DNA from: Candidatus Pullichristensenella avicola
GTDB taxonomy: Bacteria > Bacillota > Clostridia > Christensenellales > Aristaeellaceae
Length of the DNA: 64,000 bases
NCBI GenBank assembly: GCA_018711655.1
Contig: DVIA01000039.1
Coordinates: 22,447 to 86,446 of the forward strand
Reading direction: 5' to 3'
The translations under genes were made by a program, and so were the position numbers. Under the pieces are notes generated by a model that saw nothing but the letters and a program-made list of their open reading frames with translations, was not told where the DNA came from and did not search any database. Positions 44,230 through 53,677 of the stretch are shown here, piece after piece; position 1 is the first letter of the stretch, and each line of letters opens with the position of its first letter.

Positions 44230-44925
44230 ATGCGCTCGGAAACGTTCTTGAGCATGTATCGCGTGCTGGAAGGCATGCTGGAAAGAAAATACGCCGGGGA
44301 AAACGGGTCCTCCAGCGTGGTGATGCGCTATCTGTCCGATCCGGAATCGGAACCGGTGCGCGCGCAACTCGATCTGTGCCGGGAACTTCGCAACCTGCTT
44401 ACGCACAACGCCGATCCCGCCGGCGGCCCGGTGGCGGAGCCGTCCAAGGCGATGGTAGACGCGCTGTACGCCATCATAGATTATGTTGAGCGCCCCAAGC
44501 CGGCGCTTCTGTACGCCACGCCCGGCGAGCGCGTTTTGCGCGCCCACGCAGGCGATCCCGCCCTGGAAGTGATGCGCCGCATGGAAAAGCATGGCTTTTC
44601 GCATGTGCCTGTGGTGGGCAAGGGCGGCGTTGAAGGCGTGTTCGGCATGCGCTGCGTGTTTTCGTATGTGCTCGAACACGGCGGCGTGGGGAAGGATACC
44701 CGCGTGCGCGATTTTGGCCCCCTTTTGGAGATCCGCCGCAAGGGCGGCGGCGAACGCTACGAATTTCTGCCCGCCTCGGCCACCTATCCCGACGTGCGCG
44801 CCGCCTTTGAAAGCGCGGGCGAGCGCGACAGCCGTCTGGCGGCGGTGTTCATCACCCAAAGCGGCCGCATGGACGAGCCGCTTCTGGGCATGCTCACGCC
44901 CTGGGATGTGCTCGGCAGGCATTGA
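44230..44925 (+). CDS. CBS-domain protein
   Basis: The product has 231 residues. The N-terminal part is helical (MYRVLEGMLERKYAG and LCRELRNLLTHNAD). Two CBS-like motifs follow: ALEVMRRMEKHGFSHVPVVGKGGVEGVF and, after a gap, AAVFITQSGRMDEPLLGMLTPWDVL. CBS domains bind adenosine nucleotides. It is followed 47 bases later by the alarmone synthetase, so a shared nucleotide-signalling role is possible. The N-terminal domain is not recognised; the helical RELRNLLTH motif suggests a binding or regulatory role. Confidence 0.8.
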   Translation: MRSETFLSMYRVLEGMLERKYAGENGSSSVVMRYLSDPESEPVRAQLDLCRELRNLLTHNADPAGGPVAEPSKAMVDALYAIIDYVERPKPALLYATPGERVLRAHAGDPALEVMRRMEKHGFSHVPVVGKGGVEGVFGMRCVFSYVLEHGGVGKDTRVRDFGPLLEIRRKGGGERYEFLPASATYPDVRAAFESAGERDSRLAAVFITQSGRMDEPLLGMLTPWDVLGRH

Positions 44926-44972
44926 ATCGCCGCGCGTCGGCGCGGAAAAGCAAGCGACGGAGGAACGCGACA

Positions 44973-45692
44973 ATGGACGAGAACCTGATGCTGCTCAGGC
45001 AGTTTCAAATGGAAGGCGGCAAAAAGTACGCGGATGCGGCCTTTGCCGAAGAATTTCGCAACTATCAGCAAGTGCACAATATCTACATGGGTGCCATTCG
45101 CGAAATACGCGCCCGGCTGGAAACGCTGGACACGGAATTCCAGTTTCGCCACAAGCACAACCCCATCCACCACATTCAAAGCCGTGTCAAGACGCTGCCG
45201 AGCATCATGAAAAAGCTCAGCGATATGGGCCAGCCCATGACCATGACCAGCGCCAAAAAGCATTTGCACGACATCGCCGGCGTGCGCGTGGTCTGCTGCT
45301 ATGTGGACGATATTTACCTCATCGCCAGCCTTCTGCTTTCTCAGGACGATATTTCCCTGATCTTTGAAAAGGATTACATAAAGCAGCCCAAGCCCAACGG
45401 CTACCGCAGCCTGCACATTGTTGTGGACGTGCCGGTGTATCTTTCCCAGGGCAAGGTGTTCATTCCCGTAGAGATCCAGATACGCACCGTGGCCATGGAC
45501 TTCTGGGCTACGTTGGAACACGGCATCCGCTACAAATCCTCTGACGAGGTGCCGGCTTTTATCGTGGACGAACTGCGCAACTGCGCCGACGTGATTACCA
45601 AAACCGACGCCAAAATGCAGGAGATTTTCAAGGCCCTGCAACTCCTCAACGACAAGGAGGACGATTTCCAGTGGCACGGCGGCGAGGAGTGA
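44973..45692 (+). CDS. Small alarmone synthetase (RelP/YjbM family)
   Basis: This 239-residue RelA/SpoT-type synthetase makes (p)ppGpp. It has IQSRVKTLPSIMKKL, HLHDIAGVRVVCCYVDDIY, KPNGYRSLHIVV and VEIQIRTVAMDFWATLEH, the standard sequence of the synthetase. There is no hydrolase, TGS or ACT domain, which marks a small alarmone synthetase. GGAGGA precedes the ATG. Two terminators follow. Confidence 0.93.
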   Translation: MDENLMLLRQFQMEGGKKYADAAFAEEFRNYQQVHNIYMGAIREIRARLETLDTEFQFRHKHNPIHHIQSRVKTLPSIMKKLSDMGQPMTMTSAKKHLHDIAGVRVVCCYVDDIYLIASLLLSQDDISLIFEKDYIKQPKPNGYRSLHIVVDVPVYLSQGKVFIPVEIQIRTVAMDFWATLEHGIRYKSSDEVPAFIVDELRNCADVITKTDAKMQEIFKALQLLNDKEDDFQWHGGEE

Positions 45693-45719
45693 GCCGCCGG
45701 CGCGCCAAAGCCCGCAACC

Positions 45720-45763
45720 GCAAAAATTGCCCTGATAAAATGAAAATCAGTGGCAATTTTTGC
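45720..45763 (+). terminator. Terminator after the alarmone synthetase
   Basis: GCAAAAATTGCC pairs with GGCAATTTTTGC, with a further CTGAT/ATCAG helix inside. It includes its own U-rich arm. Confidence 0.8.
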
Positions 45764-45895
45764 TTCCTGCGTCAGCTGCGCTTGCAGTCTGCGGTCACTT
45801 ACGTCCATGTAAGCTCTCTTGACTGCAAGTTTGCTTCCTTGGCTTGCAGGCTTTCTCAACGCTCTGCCAGTCTGTTGACTTTGTCAACATCCTGA

Positions 45896-45928
45896 AGCCC
45901 CCTCCGCCATGGCGGAGGGGGCTTTTTT
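45896..45928 (+). terminator. Second downstream terminator
   Basis: AGCCCCCTCCGCC pairs with GGCGGAGGGGGCT almost without a loop, and six T residues follow on the plus strand. It also separates the converging dehydratase gene. Confidence 0.85.
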
Positions 45929-45939
45929 GCCGTGAAGGC

Positions 45940-47211
45940 TCAGGCGCTCTGCGCGGGCGCGGCCTCGCGCTGATTCATGCGCGCGTTGGACAGCATCAGT
46001 TTGAGGCGGTTGACCTGATTGACGCGGGTGGCGCCGGCGTCGTAGTCGATGGCGACGATGTTGATGTCCGGATGGCGATCCTTAATGGGCTTCATCATGC
46101 CCTTGCCGCAGATGTGGTTGGGCAAACATCCGAAGGGCTGGGTGCAGACGATGTTGTGCACGCCCTTTTCATACAGTTCCAGCATCTCCGCGGTCAGAAG
46201 CCAGCCCTCGCCCATTTTTACCCCCAGGCCGATCACGCCCCGCGTCAGGGAAACGGTGTGATCAAAGGGCGTGGGCGGGTCGAATGCGCCGTGTTCGCGC
46301 ATCAGGCGAATGAGCATCGCCTGCTTGCCGCGCAGGTAGCGGTAGGCAAGGCCGTTGAAGTGCGAAAGCAGCCAGCGCATGTCGATCTTGCGCGTGCGGG
46401 AAACGGAATAGACCGAATACATGCAGAAATCCAGCAGCCCCGGAACAACCACCTCCGCCCCCTCGCCAAGCAGGAACGCCTCCAGGTTGTTGTTGCCCAG
46501 GGGCGAGTATTTGACATAGATTTCCCCGACCACGCCCACCTTGAGGCGCGTCTCCTGCCGCCGGGGAACGCGGGCAAAGTCCATGAGAATGGCGGCGATG
46601 TTCCGCCGCGCGCGACGGCCCTGCGGCCCCTTGGCCACGGCCAGTTCGTCGGCGAGGCGGTTTGTCCAGGCCTCGGCCAGTTCCTCGCTTTCGCCCGCGC
46701 GCACCTCGTAGGGCCGCACCTGGTTGACCAGAGACATGAGAAGGTCGGCGTAGAGCACAGCATAGAGCATGTGGTAGATCATGATCGGCGTCAGGCGAAA
46801 ACCGGAATGCTTCTCGATGCCCGCAAAGCTGAAGGAGATCACCGGGATATAGCCGTAGCCGGCCTTTTCAAGCGCCTTGCGCAGAAGCGAAATGTAGTTG
46901 GAGGCACGGCAGCCGCCGCCGGTTTGAAAGAGCATCAGCGCCACCTTGTGCGGGTCGTATTTGCCGCTCTGGATGGCGTGGAGGAACTGGCCGATGACGA
47001 GAATGGCCGGATAGCAGGTGTCGTTGTGCACATATTTGAGGCCCGTTTCGCTGATCTGCGGCCCTGTGGACGTCAAAAGCTCCATGTTGTAGCCGTAGTG
47101 GCCGAAGATGCGCAAAAGCAGCCGAAAGTGCATCGGCAGCATATTGGGCACGAGAATGGTGTAGCCCGCCGCCTTCATTTCGGCGGTAAAGGGCTGATAG
47201 GTTTTCTGCAT
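45940..47211 (-). CDS. 2-hydroxyacyl-CoA dehydratase-like (HgdB/D-component) protein
   Basis: This 423-residue protein is the substrate or iron-sulphur partner of the activase upstream. Family features: ILVPNMLPMHF at the start, YVHNDTCYPAILVIGQF, ALMLFQTGGGCRASNYISLLRKALEKAGY and CTQPFGCLPNHICGKGM, with conserved Cys for a [4Fe-4S] cluster. In many clostridia this part is fused to the C-terminus of the activase in one chain of about 1,400 residues. Here it is separate: its ATG follows the activase stop TAA directly and in the same frame. The reaction on a specific substrate is unknown. Confidence 0.88.
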   Translation of the reverse strand: MQKTYQPFTAEMKAAGYTILVPNMLPMHFRLLLRIFGHYGYNMELLTSTGPQISETGLKYVHNDTCYPAILVIGQFLHAIQSGKYDPHKVALMLFQTGGGCRASNYISLLRKALEKAGYGYIPVISFSFAGIEKHSGFRLTPIMIYHMLYAVLYADLLMSLVNQVRPYEVRAGESEELAEAWTNRLADELAVAKGPQGRRARRNIAAILMDFARVPRRQETRLKVGVVGEIYVKYSPLGNNNLEAFLLGEGAEVVVPGLLDFCMYSVYSVSRTRKIDMRWLLSHFNGLAYRYLRGKQAMLIRLMREHGAFDPPTPFDHTVSLTRGVIGLGVKMGEGWLLTAEMLELYEKGVHNIVCTQPFGCLPNHICGKGMMKPIKDRHPDINIVAIDYDAGATRVNQVNRLKLMLSNARMNQREAAPAQSA

Positions 47212-50157
47212 TTACTTCATCTCCAGGGCGCCAAGCAGGCTGCGCAGGCGGATTTTCACCGCGCCCAGGTTGGCGATCTCGTCGATCTTGATCTGCGTGT
47301 AATACTTTCCCGCGCGCTCGAGGATGGCGCGCGCCTCGTCGGTCGTAATGGCGTCCACGCCGCATCCGAAGGAGACGAGCTGCACGAATTCCACATCCGG
47401 CTGCGCGGCGACGAAGGCGGCGGCGCGGTAGAGGCGGGCGTGGTACGTCCACTGGTTGAGGACATGCACCTCGGGCGTTTTGGCCAGGTGATAGACGCTG
47501 TCCTCGCTGACGACGACAAACCCCAGCGACGTGGCCAACTGGTCGATGCCGTGGCCGATCTCCGCGTCGATGTGGTAGGGCCGCCCGGCCAGCACCATGA
47601 CGCGCGTATTGTGCGCCCGCGCCCAGGCAAGCGCCTCTTCGCCCTTTTGACGCACCGAGGCCATGTAGGCATGGTAGTCCGCCATGCCCTTTTTCACCGC
47701 CGCGCGCATCTCGCGGGCGGGGATGCGGCCAAAACGCCTGGAAAGCGCCGCGCCCAGGTTCGCCGCCAACCCCTTTTCGTCGCAGATGTCCAGGTGCGGG
47801 TAGAGAAAATTATCCTCCGTCAGTTCCGGCATGTTGCCGCGCAGAAGCTCGGAATAATAGGCCACCACGGGGCAGTTGAAGTGGTTGTCCGTATCGCCTT
47901 CGTCGAAGTTCTGCGTAAGGCATGGGTAAAACACGGCGTCCACGCCCTTTTCCAGCAGGCGCGCCACATGCCCGTGCATGATCTTGGCCGGGTAGCAGGC
48001 CGTGTCCGAGGGAATGGTGAACTGTCCCGCCTCATAGGTGCCGCGGTCGGACATGCCCGAGAGCGTCACCTCGAAGCCCAGGGCGCGGAAGATGCCGGAC
48101 CACAGCGGCAAAAGCTCGTACATGCCCAGCGCCAGGGGCAGGCCGATGCGCCCGCGCTTTGCCTCGCCGCCCTCCATTTTCAGCAGCGTTTCGCGCTTGA
48201 ATTTGTAGAGGTTGGGCAGTTCCTCTTCGCCTTTTTTGCCGCCCGCGCCGCGCTCGCAGCGATTGCCGGAGACAAAACGCCCGCCGTCGGCAAAGGTGTT
48301 GATCGTCAATTTGCAGCGGTTCTCGCAGCCCTTGCACACCGCCGGACGCGAGGCGTGCGAAAATTTCGCCAGATCCGCCGGCGGGAGGATGGTGGACTTT
48401 TTCAGCCGCATGGCGCGCAGCGCAGCGCCGTAGGCGCCCATCAGGCCGGCGATGTCCGGGCGGATGACGTCGCGCCCCAACTCCCGCTCAAAAGCGCGCA
48501 AAATGGCGTCGTTGTGGAACGTGCCGCCCTGCACGACGATGTTGCTGCCCAGTTCCTCGGCGGAGCCGGCGCGGATGACCTTGTAGACGGCGTTTTTGAC
48601 CACGCTGACGGAAAGCCCGGCGGAGATGTCCTCTACCGTCGCGCCGTCGCGCTGCGCCTGCTTGACCGAGGAATTCATAAACACCGTGCAGCGGCTGCCG
48701 AGGTTGACCGGCGCGCGGGCGAACAGGCCCCTGCGGGCAAAGGAACGAACGTCCATGTTCATGGACTTGGCGAACGTTTCGATGAACGAGCCGCAGCCCG
48801 AGGAACAGGCCTCGTTGAGCATGATGCCGTCGATGGTCCCATTGCGTATGCGGAAACACTTGATGTCCTGCCCGCCGATGTCGAGTATGAAGTCCACGTC
48901 CGGGCAGAAATGGCGCGCGGCCATGAAATGGGCGATGGTCTCCACCACGCCGATGTCCACATGGAAGGCGTGGCGGATGAGGTCCTCGCCGTAACCGGTA
49001 ACGGCGCTGCCCAGGATCTGCACGCGGCCCTGCGTGCGGCGGTAGATCTCGCCCAGTTCGCGGCGCACGATCTCCACCGGGTCGCCGTTGTTGGAGGCGT
49101 AGTAGGTGTAAAGCAGTTCTTTGTTTTCGGATATCAGCGCCAGTTTGGTGGTGGTGCTGCCGCAGTCGATGCCCAGATAAGCCCCGCCGCGATACGTTTC
49201 AAGGTCGGCGCGGGGCACTGAGGCGCGCGCGTGCCGCCCGGCGAAGGCGGCGTACTCCGCTTCGTCGGCAAAGAGGGGCGGCAGCGTCTGCGCACCGGAA
49301 ACAACTTTGGCCGTGGCCAGCTTTTCGCGCAACTGGGAAAGGGTGAACGCCTCCGGCGCGCGCGTTGCAAACATGGCCGCGCCCCGCGCCACGGCGAAAC
49401 GGCCCCACTCGGGGAACATGGCGTTTTCCTCGGTAAGGCGCAGCGTTTCCCGGAAGCGCTGGCGCAGGCCCTGGCAGTAGTACAGAGGCCCGCCGAGGAA
49501 CAGCACCCGGCCTTCGATTTTTCTGCCCTGCGCAAGGCCGGCGATGGTCTGGTTGACGATGGCCTGGAAGATGCTCATGGCCACGTCCTCCTTGCGCGCG
49601 CCCTGGTTGAGCAGGGGCTGTATATCCGTTTTGGCGAATACCCCGCAGCGGGAGGCGATGGGATAAATGCGCGTGGAATGCAGGCTCAGCCGGTCCAGTT
49701 CGGAAACGTCCACGTCCAAAAGCGTCGCCATCTGGTCGATGAACGCGCCCGTGCCGCCGGCGCAACTGCCGTTCATGCGCTCGTCCATGCCGCCGGTCAG
49801 GCGGTCGAAGAAAATGATCTTGGCGTCCTCGCCGCCCAGTTCGACCACCACGTTGGTATCCGGCGCCAGCGTGCGCACCAGTTCGCCGACGACGAACACC
49901 TCCTGCTGGAAGGGCAGGCCGGCCGCCTCGGCCAGGCCGATGCCCGCCGAGCCGGAAACCGCCGCGCGCAGAAGGCCATCCGCGGTCAGCGGCTCCAGAT
50001 CTGAAAGCATTTCAACGATTTTCTGGCGCGCCTGCGAATAGTGGCGCTCATAGCGCTCGTAGAGGATTTTTCCACCCTCCATCAGCGCCAGCTTTACCGT
50101 TGTGGAGCCGATATCGATCCCCAGCGAACGAACGGGCTGCTCCTGTGTTTTTTCCAT
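47212..50157 (-). CDS. Acyl-CoA dehydratase activase with duplicated ATPase domain and DUF2229
   Basis: The product has 981 residues. Two BadF/BadG/BcrA/BcrD ATPase domains are arranged in tandem, starting LGIDIGSTTVKLAL (about 13) and LGIDCGSTTTKLAL (about 325). Each has the Cys of the activase cluster loop (GSCAGGTGAF and EACSSGCGSF) and the phosphate motif ELGGEDAK or DIGGQDIK. A DUF2229 region follows at about 690-900 (PSDTACYPAKIMHGHVA). It probably activates the adjacent dehydratase component by ATP-driven electron transfer, and is strictly anaerobic. The TAA stop is separated from the next gene by zero bases and lies in the same frame. Confidence 0.9.
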   Translation of the reverse strand: MEKTQEQPVRSLGIDIGSTTVKLALMEGGKILYERYERHYSQARQKIVEMLSDLEPLTADGLLRAAVSGSAGIGLAEAAGLPFQQEVFVVGELVRTLAPDTNVVVELGGEDAKIIFFDRLTGGMDERMNGSCAGGTGAFIDQMATLLDVDVSELDRLSLHSTRIYPIASRCGVFAKTDIQPLLNQGARKEDVAMSIFQAIVNQTIAGLAQGRKIEGRVLFLGGPLYYCQGLRQRFRETLRLTEENAMFPEWGRFAVARGAAMFATRAPEAFTLSQLREKLATAKVVSGAQTLPPLFADEAEYAAFAGRHARASVPRADLETYRGGAYLGIDCGSTTTKLALISENKELLYTYYASNNGDPVEIVRRELGEIYRRTQGRVQILGSAVTGYGEDLIRHAFHVDIGVVETIAHFMAARHFCPDVDFILDIGGQDIKCFRIRNGTIDGIMLNEACSSGCGSFIETFAKSMNMDVRSFARRGLFARAPVNLGSRCTVFMNSSVKQAQRDGATVEDISAGLSVSVVKNAVYKVIRAGSAEELGSNIVVQGGTFHNDAILRAFERELGRDVIRPDIAGLMGAYGAALRAMRLKKSTILPPADLAKFSHASRPAVCKGCENRCKLTINTFADGGRFVSGNRCERGAGGKKGEEELPNLYKFKRETLLKMEGGEAKRGRIGLPLALGMYELLPLWSGIFRALGFEVTLSGMSDRGTYEAGQFTIPSDTACYPAKIMHGHVARLLEKGVDAVFYPCLTQNFDEGDTDNHFNCPVVAYYSELLRGNMPELTEDNFLYPHLDICDEKGLAANLGAALSRRFGRIPAREMRAAVKKGMADYHAYMASVRQKGEEALAWARAHNTRVMVLAGRPYHIDAEIGHGIDQLATSLGFVVVSEDSVYHLAKTPEVHVLNQWTYHARLYRAAAFVAAQPDVEFVQLVSFGCGVDAITTDEARAILERAGKYYTQIKIDEIANLGAVKIRLRSLLGALEMK

Positions 50158-50374
50158 CTTGATCTCGCCTTTGCGCCGGCGGGGCCGGCAAAATGATTAC
50201 TTATATTTATAGCAATGTATACTATACCACAGAAATGTTGCCCGGCCGTTAATGCCCGCGCCGGAAGGACAATTTAATGATGTGGGCGAAACGGTTAATT
50301 TTTTGCGCGCGCAAAGCGCCCGCCTGTATGAAGCCGCTTCCTGCGGCGATACTGGAGGGCAGGGAGGGATAACG

Positions 50375-51040
50375 ATGCAAACTGTTCGTGCAATGTTGCG
50401 CCGCGCCCGGGAAGGCCTTTGCGCGGCGGCGAAAAGGCTGCGCCCCGCTCTGGGCGCGTTCTGGAACCGCTTTGGGTATGCGGCGTCCATGGCGGCGCTG
50501 CTTCTCCTGGTAGCTGTGGCGGCGCACGCCTACCGGAACCGCGCCGCCGTTGCGCGCGTTCCCGCGCCGACGGCCACGGCCGAGCCGGCGTTGCTTTCCA
50601 GCGCCGTGGTGGAGGGAGAAGAAGAGGAAGAGGCGGTCGTCTATCAGGCGCCGCTGCAGGGAGAAATTGTCGGCGAATACCGCCCCGATGCAATGATCTG
50701 GTCGGACACCCTGGGGATGTGGCAGACGCATGAAGGCGTAGACATCGCCGCGCCTCTGGGCACGGCGGTGTGCGCCAGCGCCGACGGCGTCGTGGCGCAG
50801 GCCTATCGCGATCCGCTGCTGGGCCATGCCGTGCGCATCGAACACGCAGACGGCTGCGCAAGCGTTTACGCCTGTTTGCAAAGCGTGGAAATGGTGGAAG
50901 TGGGGCAAACGGTGCGCATGGGCGAGGTCGTCGGCGCGGTGGGGGAAAGCGCCGATAGCGAAACGGCGCTTGGCCCGCATCTGCATTTTGCCTTTTACCG
51001 AGACGGCAAGGCCGTGCCGCCGCCGCTTGCACAGGCGTAG
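50375..51040 (+). CDS. M23 peptidase, SpoIIQ-like
   Basis: The product has 221 residues from the ATG at 50375, which follows GGGAGGGAT. A single N-terminal membrane helix (ASMAALLLLVAVAAHAY) is followed by an acidic linker and a LytM/M23 domain. The zinc residues are present: HEGVD (H and D) and the second pair in GPHLHFAF, so it could be active. Membrane-anchored M23 proteins like this (SpoIIQ) span the forespore membrane during engulfment and bind SpoIIIAH. The class could also be a general wall hydrolase. Confidence 0.82.
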   Translation: MQTVRAMLRRAREGLCAAAKRLRPALGAFWNRFGYAASMAALLLLVAVAAHAYRNRAAVARVPAPTATAEPALLSSAVVEGEEEEEAVVYQAPLQGEIVGEYRPDAMIWSDTLGMWQTHEGVDIAAPLGTAVCASADGVVAQAYRDPLLGHAVRIEHADGCASVYACLQSVEMVEVGQTVRMGEVVGAVGESADSETALGPHLHFAFYRDGKAVPPPLAQA

Positions 51041-51041
51041 G

Positions 51042-51614
51042 TCATGCCCGCTTGGCCGCGTATTCGTCGCGCAGGATCGCGTAAAGGTTCACATCCACAA
51101 AACGGCCCTTGTTGCAAAGCCGCTGGCGCAGCGTGCCTTCGTAGGTCATGCCCGCCTTGCGCATTACGGCGCCGGAGGCGGGGTTGTCCACTTCATGCTG
51201 GGCCTCGATGCGGTTCAGCCGCAGTTGACGAAAGCCAAAGTCCACCACCATGCGCAGCGCCTCGGTCATGACGCCCTGGTTCCAATAGGCGCGGCCGAGG
51301 GAATACCCGACCTCTGCGGAGGCGTTTTCTTCCTGAATCCACATAAAGCCGACGGTGCCCACGACGCGATTTTCGCTTTTTAAAACGATCCCCCAGCTTG
51401 AGGGCTCGCCCAGGCGGTAGCGCCGAAGCATGTAGCGGATGTAGGAACGGCTTTCCGAAACGGAGGTGTGGGCGCTCCAGAGCACATGGCGCGCCACCTC
51501 CGGGTCGCGGCTGTAATCGAAGATATCGGGCGCGTCGCGCATGCACAGGCGGCGCAAAAGAAGGCGATTCGATTCCAGTGCCGGCAGATTTGCCAGCGGC
51601 GCAAGCGCAATCAT
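51042..51614 (-). CDS. GNAT acetyltransferase (RimJ/RimL type)
   Basis: The product has 190 residues: ESNRLLLRRLCMRDA at the start, VGTVGFMWIQEENASAEVGYSLGRAYWNQGVMTEAL with the acetyl-CoA pocket, and RIEAQHEVDNPASGAVMRKAGM. This is the ribosomal-protein alanine N-acetyltransferase subgroup. Its start overlaps the stop of the NUDIX gene (ATGA). The acceptor substrate is unknown. Confidence 0.92.
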   Translation of the reverse strand: MIALAPLANLPALESNRLLLRRLCMRDAPDIFDYSRDPEVARHVLWSAHTSVSESRSYIRYMLRRYRLGEPSSWGIVLKSENRVVGTVGFMWIQEENASAEVGYSLGRAYWNQGVMTEALRMVVDFGFRQLRLNRIEAQHEVDNPASGAVMRKAGMTYEGTLRQRLCNKGRFVDVNLYAILRDEYAAKRA

Positions 51615-52183
51615 GCTTCTTCGCGCATGCGCCTGTCGGCCAGCAGCAGCGCGCAAACGGTCTTGGCGTCGGGAATCTCGCCGCGGGCCGCTGCGGCGAC
51701 CGCCTGGGCAAAGGGCACGCGCAGCAGGTTGAGAAATTCGTCCTCGTCCGGCGCGGCGTCGCCACGGCGCAGATCGCGCGCCAGGTAGAGCGATATCTTT
51801 TCATTGGAGAAGCCGGGCGTCGTGACGATGTCGCACAAATGGTCCCAACGGCCGGCGGTCAGGCCCGTCTCTTCGTGCAGTTCACGCCTGGCGGCCAGCA
51901 GCCGGTCCTCTCCGGGCGCGTCCAGCTTGCCGGCGGGGATTTCCACAAGCGCCTGCTCGATGGGGGCGCGGAATTGGCGCACCAGGTAGACATATCCCTC
52001 CGCGTCCACAGGAACCACGGCGCTGGCGCCTACATGCATGGCCACTTCGCGCTTCGCCAGCTTGCCGTTTGGCAATTTGGCGGTCACATGGTCGATGTGC
52101 AGGATCAGGCCGTCAAACACGCGTTCGCGACCGACAATGGTTTCCAGAATCCTTTCGTCGCCGGAATTGTTCATGCCATTCAT
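51611..52183 (-). CDS. NUDIX hydrolase, ADP-ribose pyrophosphatase-like
   Basis: The product has 190 residues. The NUDIX box is complete (GKLDAPGEDRLLAARRELHEETGL), and VEIPAGKLD with the preceding VYLVRQFRAPIEQA is typical of the ADP-ribose pyrophosphatase group. It hydrolyses ADP-ribose or a related dinucleotide to AMP plus a sugar phosphate. It heads a two-gene minus-strand operon with the acetyltransferase. Confidence 0.93.
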   Translation of the reverse strand: MNGMNNSGDERILETIVGRERVFDGLILHIDHVTAKLPNGKLAKREVAMHVGASAVVPVDAEGYVYLVRQFRAPIEQALVEIPAGKLDAPGEDRLLAARRELHEETGLTAGRWDHLCDIVTTPGFSNEKISLYLARDLRRGDAAPDEDEFLNLLRVPFAQAVAAAARGEIPDAKTVCALLLADRRMREEA

Positions 52184-52353
52184 CTCCGCATCATGGAATC
52201 ACCAAGAAATATTCGCGCTTTTGCGGATAATTCCTGCCAATTTCCCCTAGCCATCCGGGGGAAAATGTTGTATAATGAGAAAAAGCCCCCTGAAACGGCC
52301 GCGCGCAAGCCGCCGGCGGTTTCCCGTTTGCAACATAGAAAGGAGTGGTTATC

Positions 52354-52776
52354 GTGATACAGATCATCTCCGGCGTAAAGGGCAGCGGCAAGACCAAGCG
52401 CCTGCTCGACCTGACCAACGACGCGCTCAAGGTCGAGCATGGGATCATTGTATTTATCGACGACGACAAGCGCTACATGTACGACCTTCGCCATGAGATC
52501 CGCTTTGTGGACGCAAGCGCCTATCCCGCCGCGCGCAAATGCACGCCGGAAGCCTTCCTCGCCTTCCTCAGCGGCATGCTGGCGGTGAATTACGACATTT
52601 CCCTCATCAGCGTGGACGCGTTCCTCAAGCTGGTGCGCATCGAGGAAAGCGCGCAACTCACGCCGTTTTTCCAGGCGCTGGAAAAGCTGTCCGAGGAACA
52701 CGGCTGCAACTTCCTGCTTTCGGTGAGCATGGATACGGAAAAACTGCCCGAGGAGGTCCGCAAATTTGCGGGTTGA
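52354..52776 (+). CDS. P-loop ATP-binding protein of unknown function
   Basis: The product has 140 residues. An N-terminal Walker A (SGVKGSGKTKRLLDL) is followed by IIVFIDDDKRYMY and a hydrophobic DISLISVDAFLKL that could be Walker B. No clear kinase lid is visible. AAAGGAG precedes the GTG at 52354. It is followed three bases later by a small membrane protein, so the two are probably co-transcribed. I do not recognise a specific function. Confidence 0.8.
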   Translation: MIQIISGVKGSGKTKRLLDLTNDALKVEHGIIVFIDDDKRYMYDLRHEIRFVDASAYPAARKCTPEAFLAFLSGMLAVNYDISLISVDAFLKLVRIEESAQLTPFFQALEKLSEEHGCNFLLSVSMDTEKLPEEVRKFAG

Positions 52777-52779
52777 GGC

Positions 52780-53004
52780 ATGAGATTCTGGCCCAAGCTG
52801 GCGCTTTTGCTGGTGGTCATCGCGCTGCTCGCCTTTGTGGGCGCGCGTTTGGGGGGATTTGTGTTCGATCTGCTCGGCAACGTCCGCGAAACGGGCGGAA
52901 CGGTCGAGCGCGACCCGCAGTTTGCCCCGCCGGTGCAGACGCAGACGCCCCCGCCGATCACCGATCAGGACTACGATAAAATTCAGGGCGTGCGCGAATA
53001 TTGA
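52780..53004 (+). CDS. Small membrane protein
   Basis: 74 residues: one helix ([24 protein letters not shown]) and a hydrophilic, Pro/Gln-rich extracellular tail ([16 protein letters not shown]). It starts three bases after the P-loop gene. Function unknown. Confidence 0.75.
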   Translation: MRFWPKLALLLVVIALLAFVGARLGGFVFDLLGNVRETGGTVERDPQFAPPVQTQTPPPITDQDYDKIQGVREY

Positions 53005-53098
53005 CGCGCCCGCGCAGAGCCGCCGCCGCAAGGGGCGGCTTTGCCGTACAAAGCGGTTTAAATCGACATTAAATTTTGCTTTCCCCTCGCGCGGGCCG

Positions 53099-53127
53099 TT
53101 GACGCGCCGGGGGAAATGCGGTATAAT
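53099..53127 (+). promoter_or_regulatory. Promoter of rplM-rpsI
   Basis: TTGACG and TATAAT are separated by 17 bases. Confidence 0.85.
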
Positions 53128-53230
53128 ACAGTTTGTGTCAGTCCGCTCACTAGCCCCGAGCGCGATTGGCGTTTGCGCCGTACTGACCACACGCGCGCAT
53201 CGTGATCGTATTATTTGGGAGGAATCAACT
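53128..53230 (+). promoter_or_regulatory. L13 leader region
   Basis: The 5' untranslated region of about 100 bases between the promoter and rplM contains short GC helices (for example GGCG/CGCC around a TTTG loop) and ends in GGGAGGAATC. In Firmicutes an L13 leader RNA lies at this position. Only position and length support it here; I could not model the fold. Confidence 0.5.
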
Positions 53231-53659
53231 GTGAGTACCTATATGGCGAATCCTCAGAACGTCGAACGTACCTGGTACGTCATCGACGCCGAGGGTCAGG
53301 TGTTGGGCCGCCTTGCCTCGCAGGTCGCGTCCATGCTCCGCGGCAAGCATAAGCCCACGTTCACGCCCCATGTGGACTGCGGCGACTATATCATCGTCGT
53401 CAACTGCGACAAGCTGGTTTTGACCGGCCGCAAGCTCGATCAGAAGCTCTACCGCTATCACACCGGGTATCCGGGCGGACTCAAGGAGATCAAGTACCGC
53501 AAGCTCATGCAGACCAAGAGCACCTTCGCCTTCAAAGAGGCCGTGCGCCGCATGCTGCCCAAGGGACCCCTTGGCTACGCCATGCTCAAGAAGCTTTACG
53601 CCTATGCCGGTTCCGAGCATCCGCATCAGGCGCAGAAGCCCGCGGAATACAAGCTGTAA
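53231..53659 (+). CDS. rplM: 50S ribosomal protein L13
   Basis: 142 residues from a GTG with GGGAGG ahead. [26 protein letters not shown] ([12 protein letters not shown]), [13 protein letters not shown] and [15 protein letters not shown] are all diagnostic of L13. It is followed after 18 bases by rpsI, the conserved order. Confidence 0.98.
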   Translation: MSTYMANPQNVERTWYVIDAEGQVLGRLASQVASMLRGKHKPTFTPHVDCGDYIIVVNCDKLVLTGRKLDQKLYRYHTGYPGGLKEIKYRKLMQTKSTFAFKEAVRRMLPKGPLGYAMLKKLYAYAGSEHPHQAQKPAEYKL

Positions 53660-53677
53660 CAGGGAGGAGGACGGAAA

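Noticed and set aside
45844..49221. Open frame of 1,125 residues on the plus strand
   Set aside because: Antisense to the dehydratase and activase; composition and absence of any conserved pattern show it is a GC artefact.
50375..51040. Alternative start at 50252 for the M23 protein
   Set aside because: The extra 41 residues have no signal peptide and the later ATG has a strong ribosome-binding site followed directly by the membrane helix.
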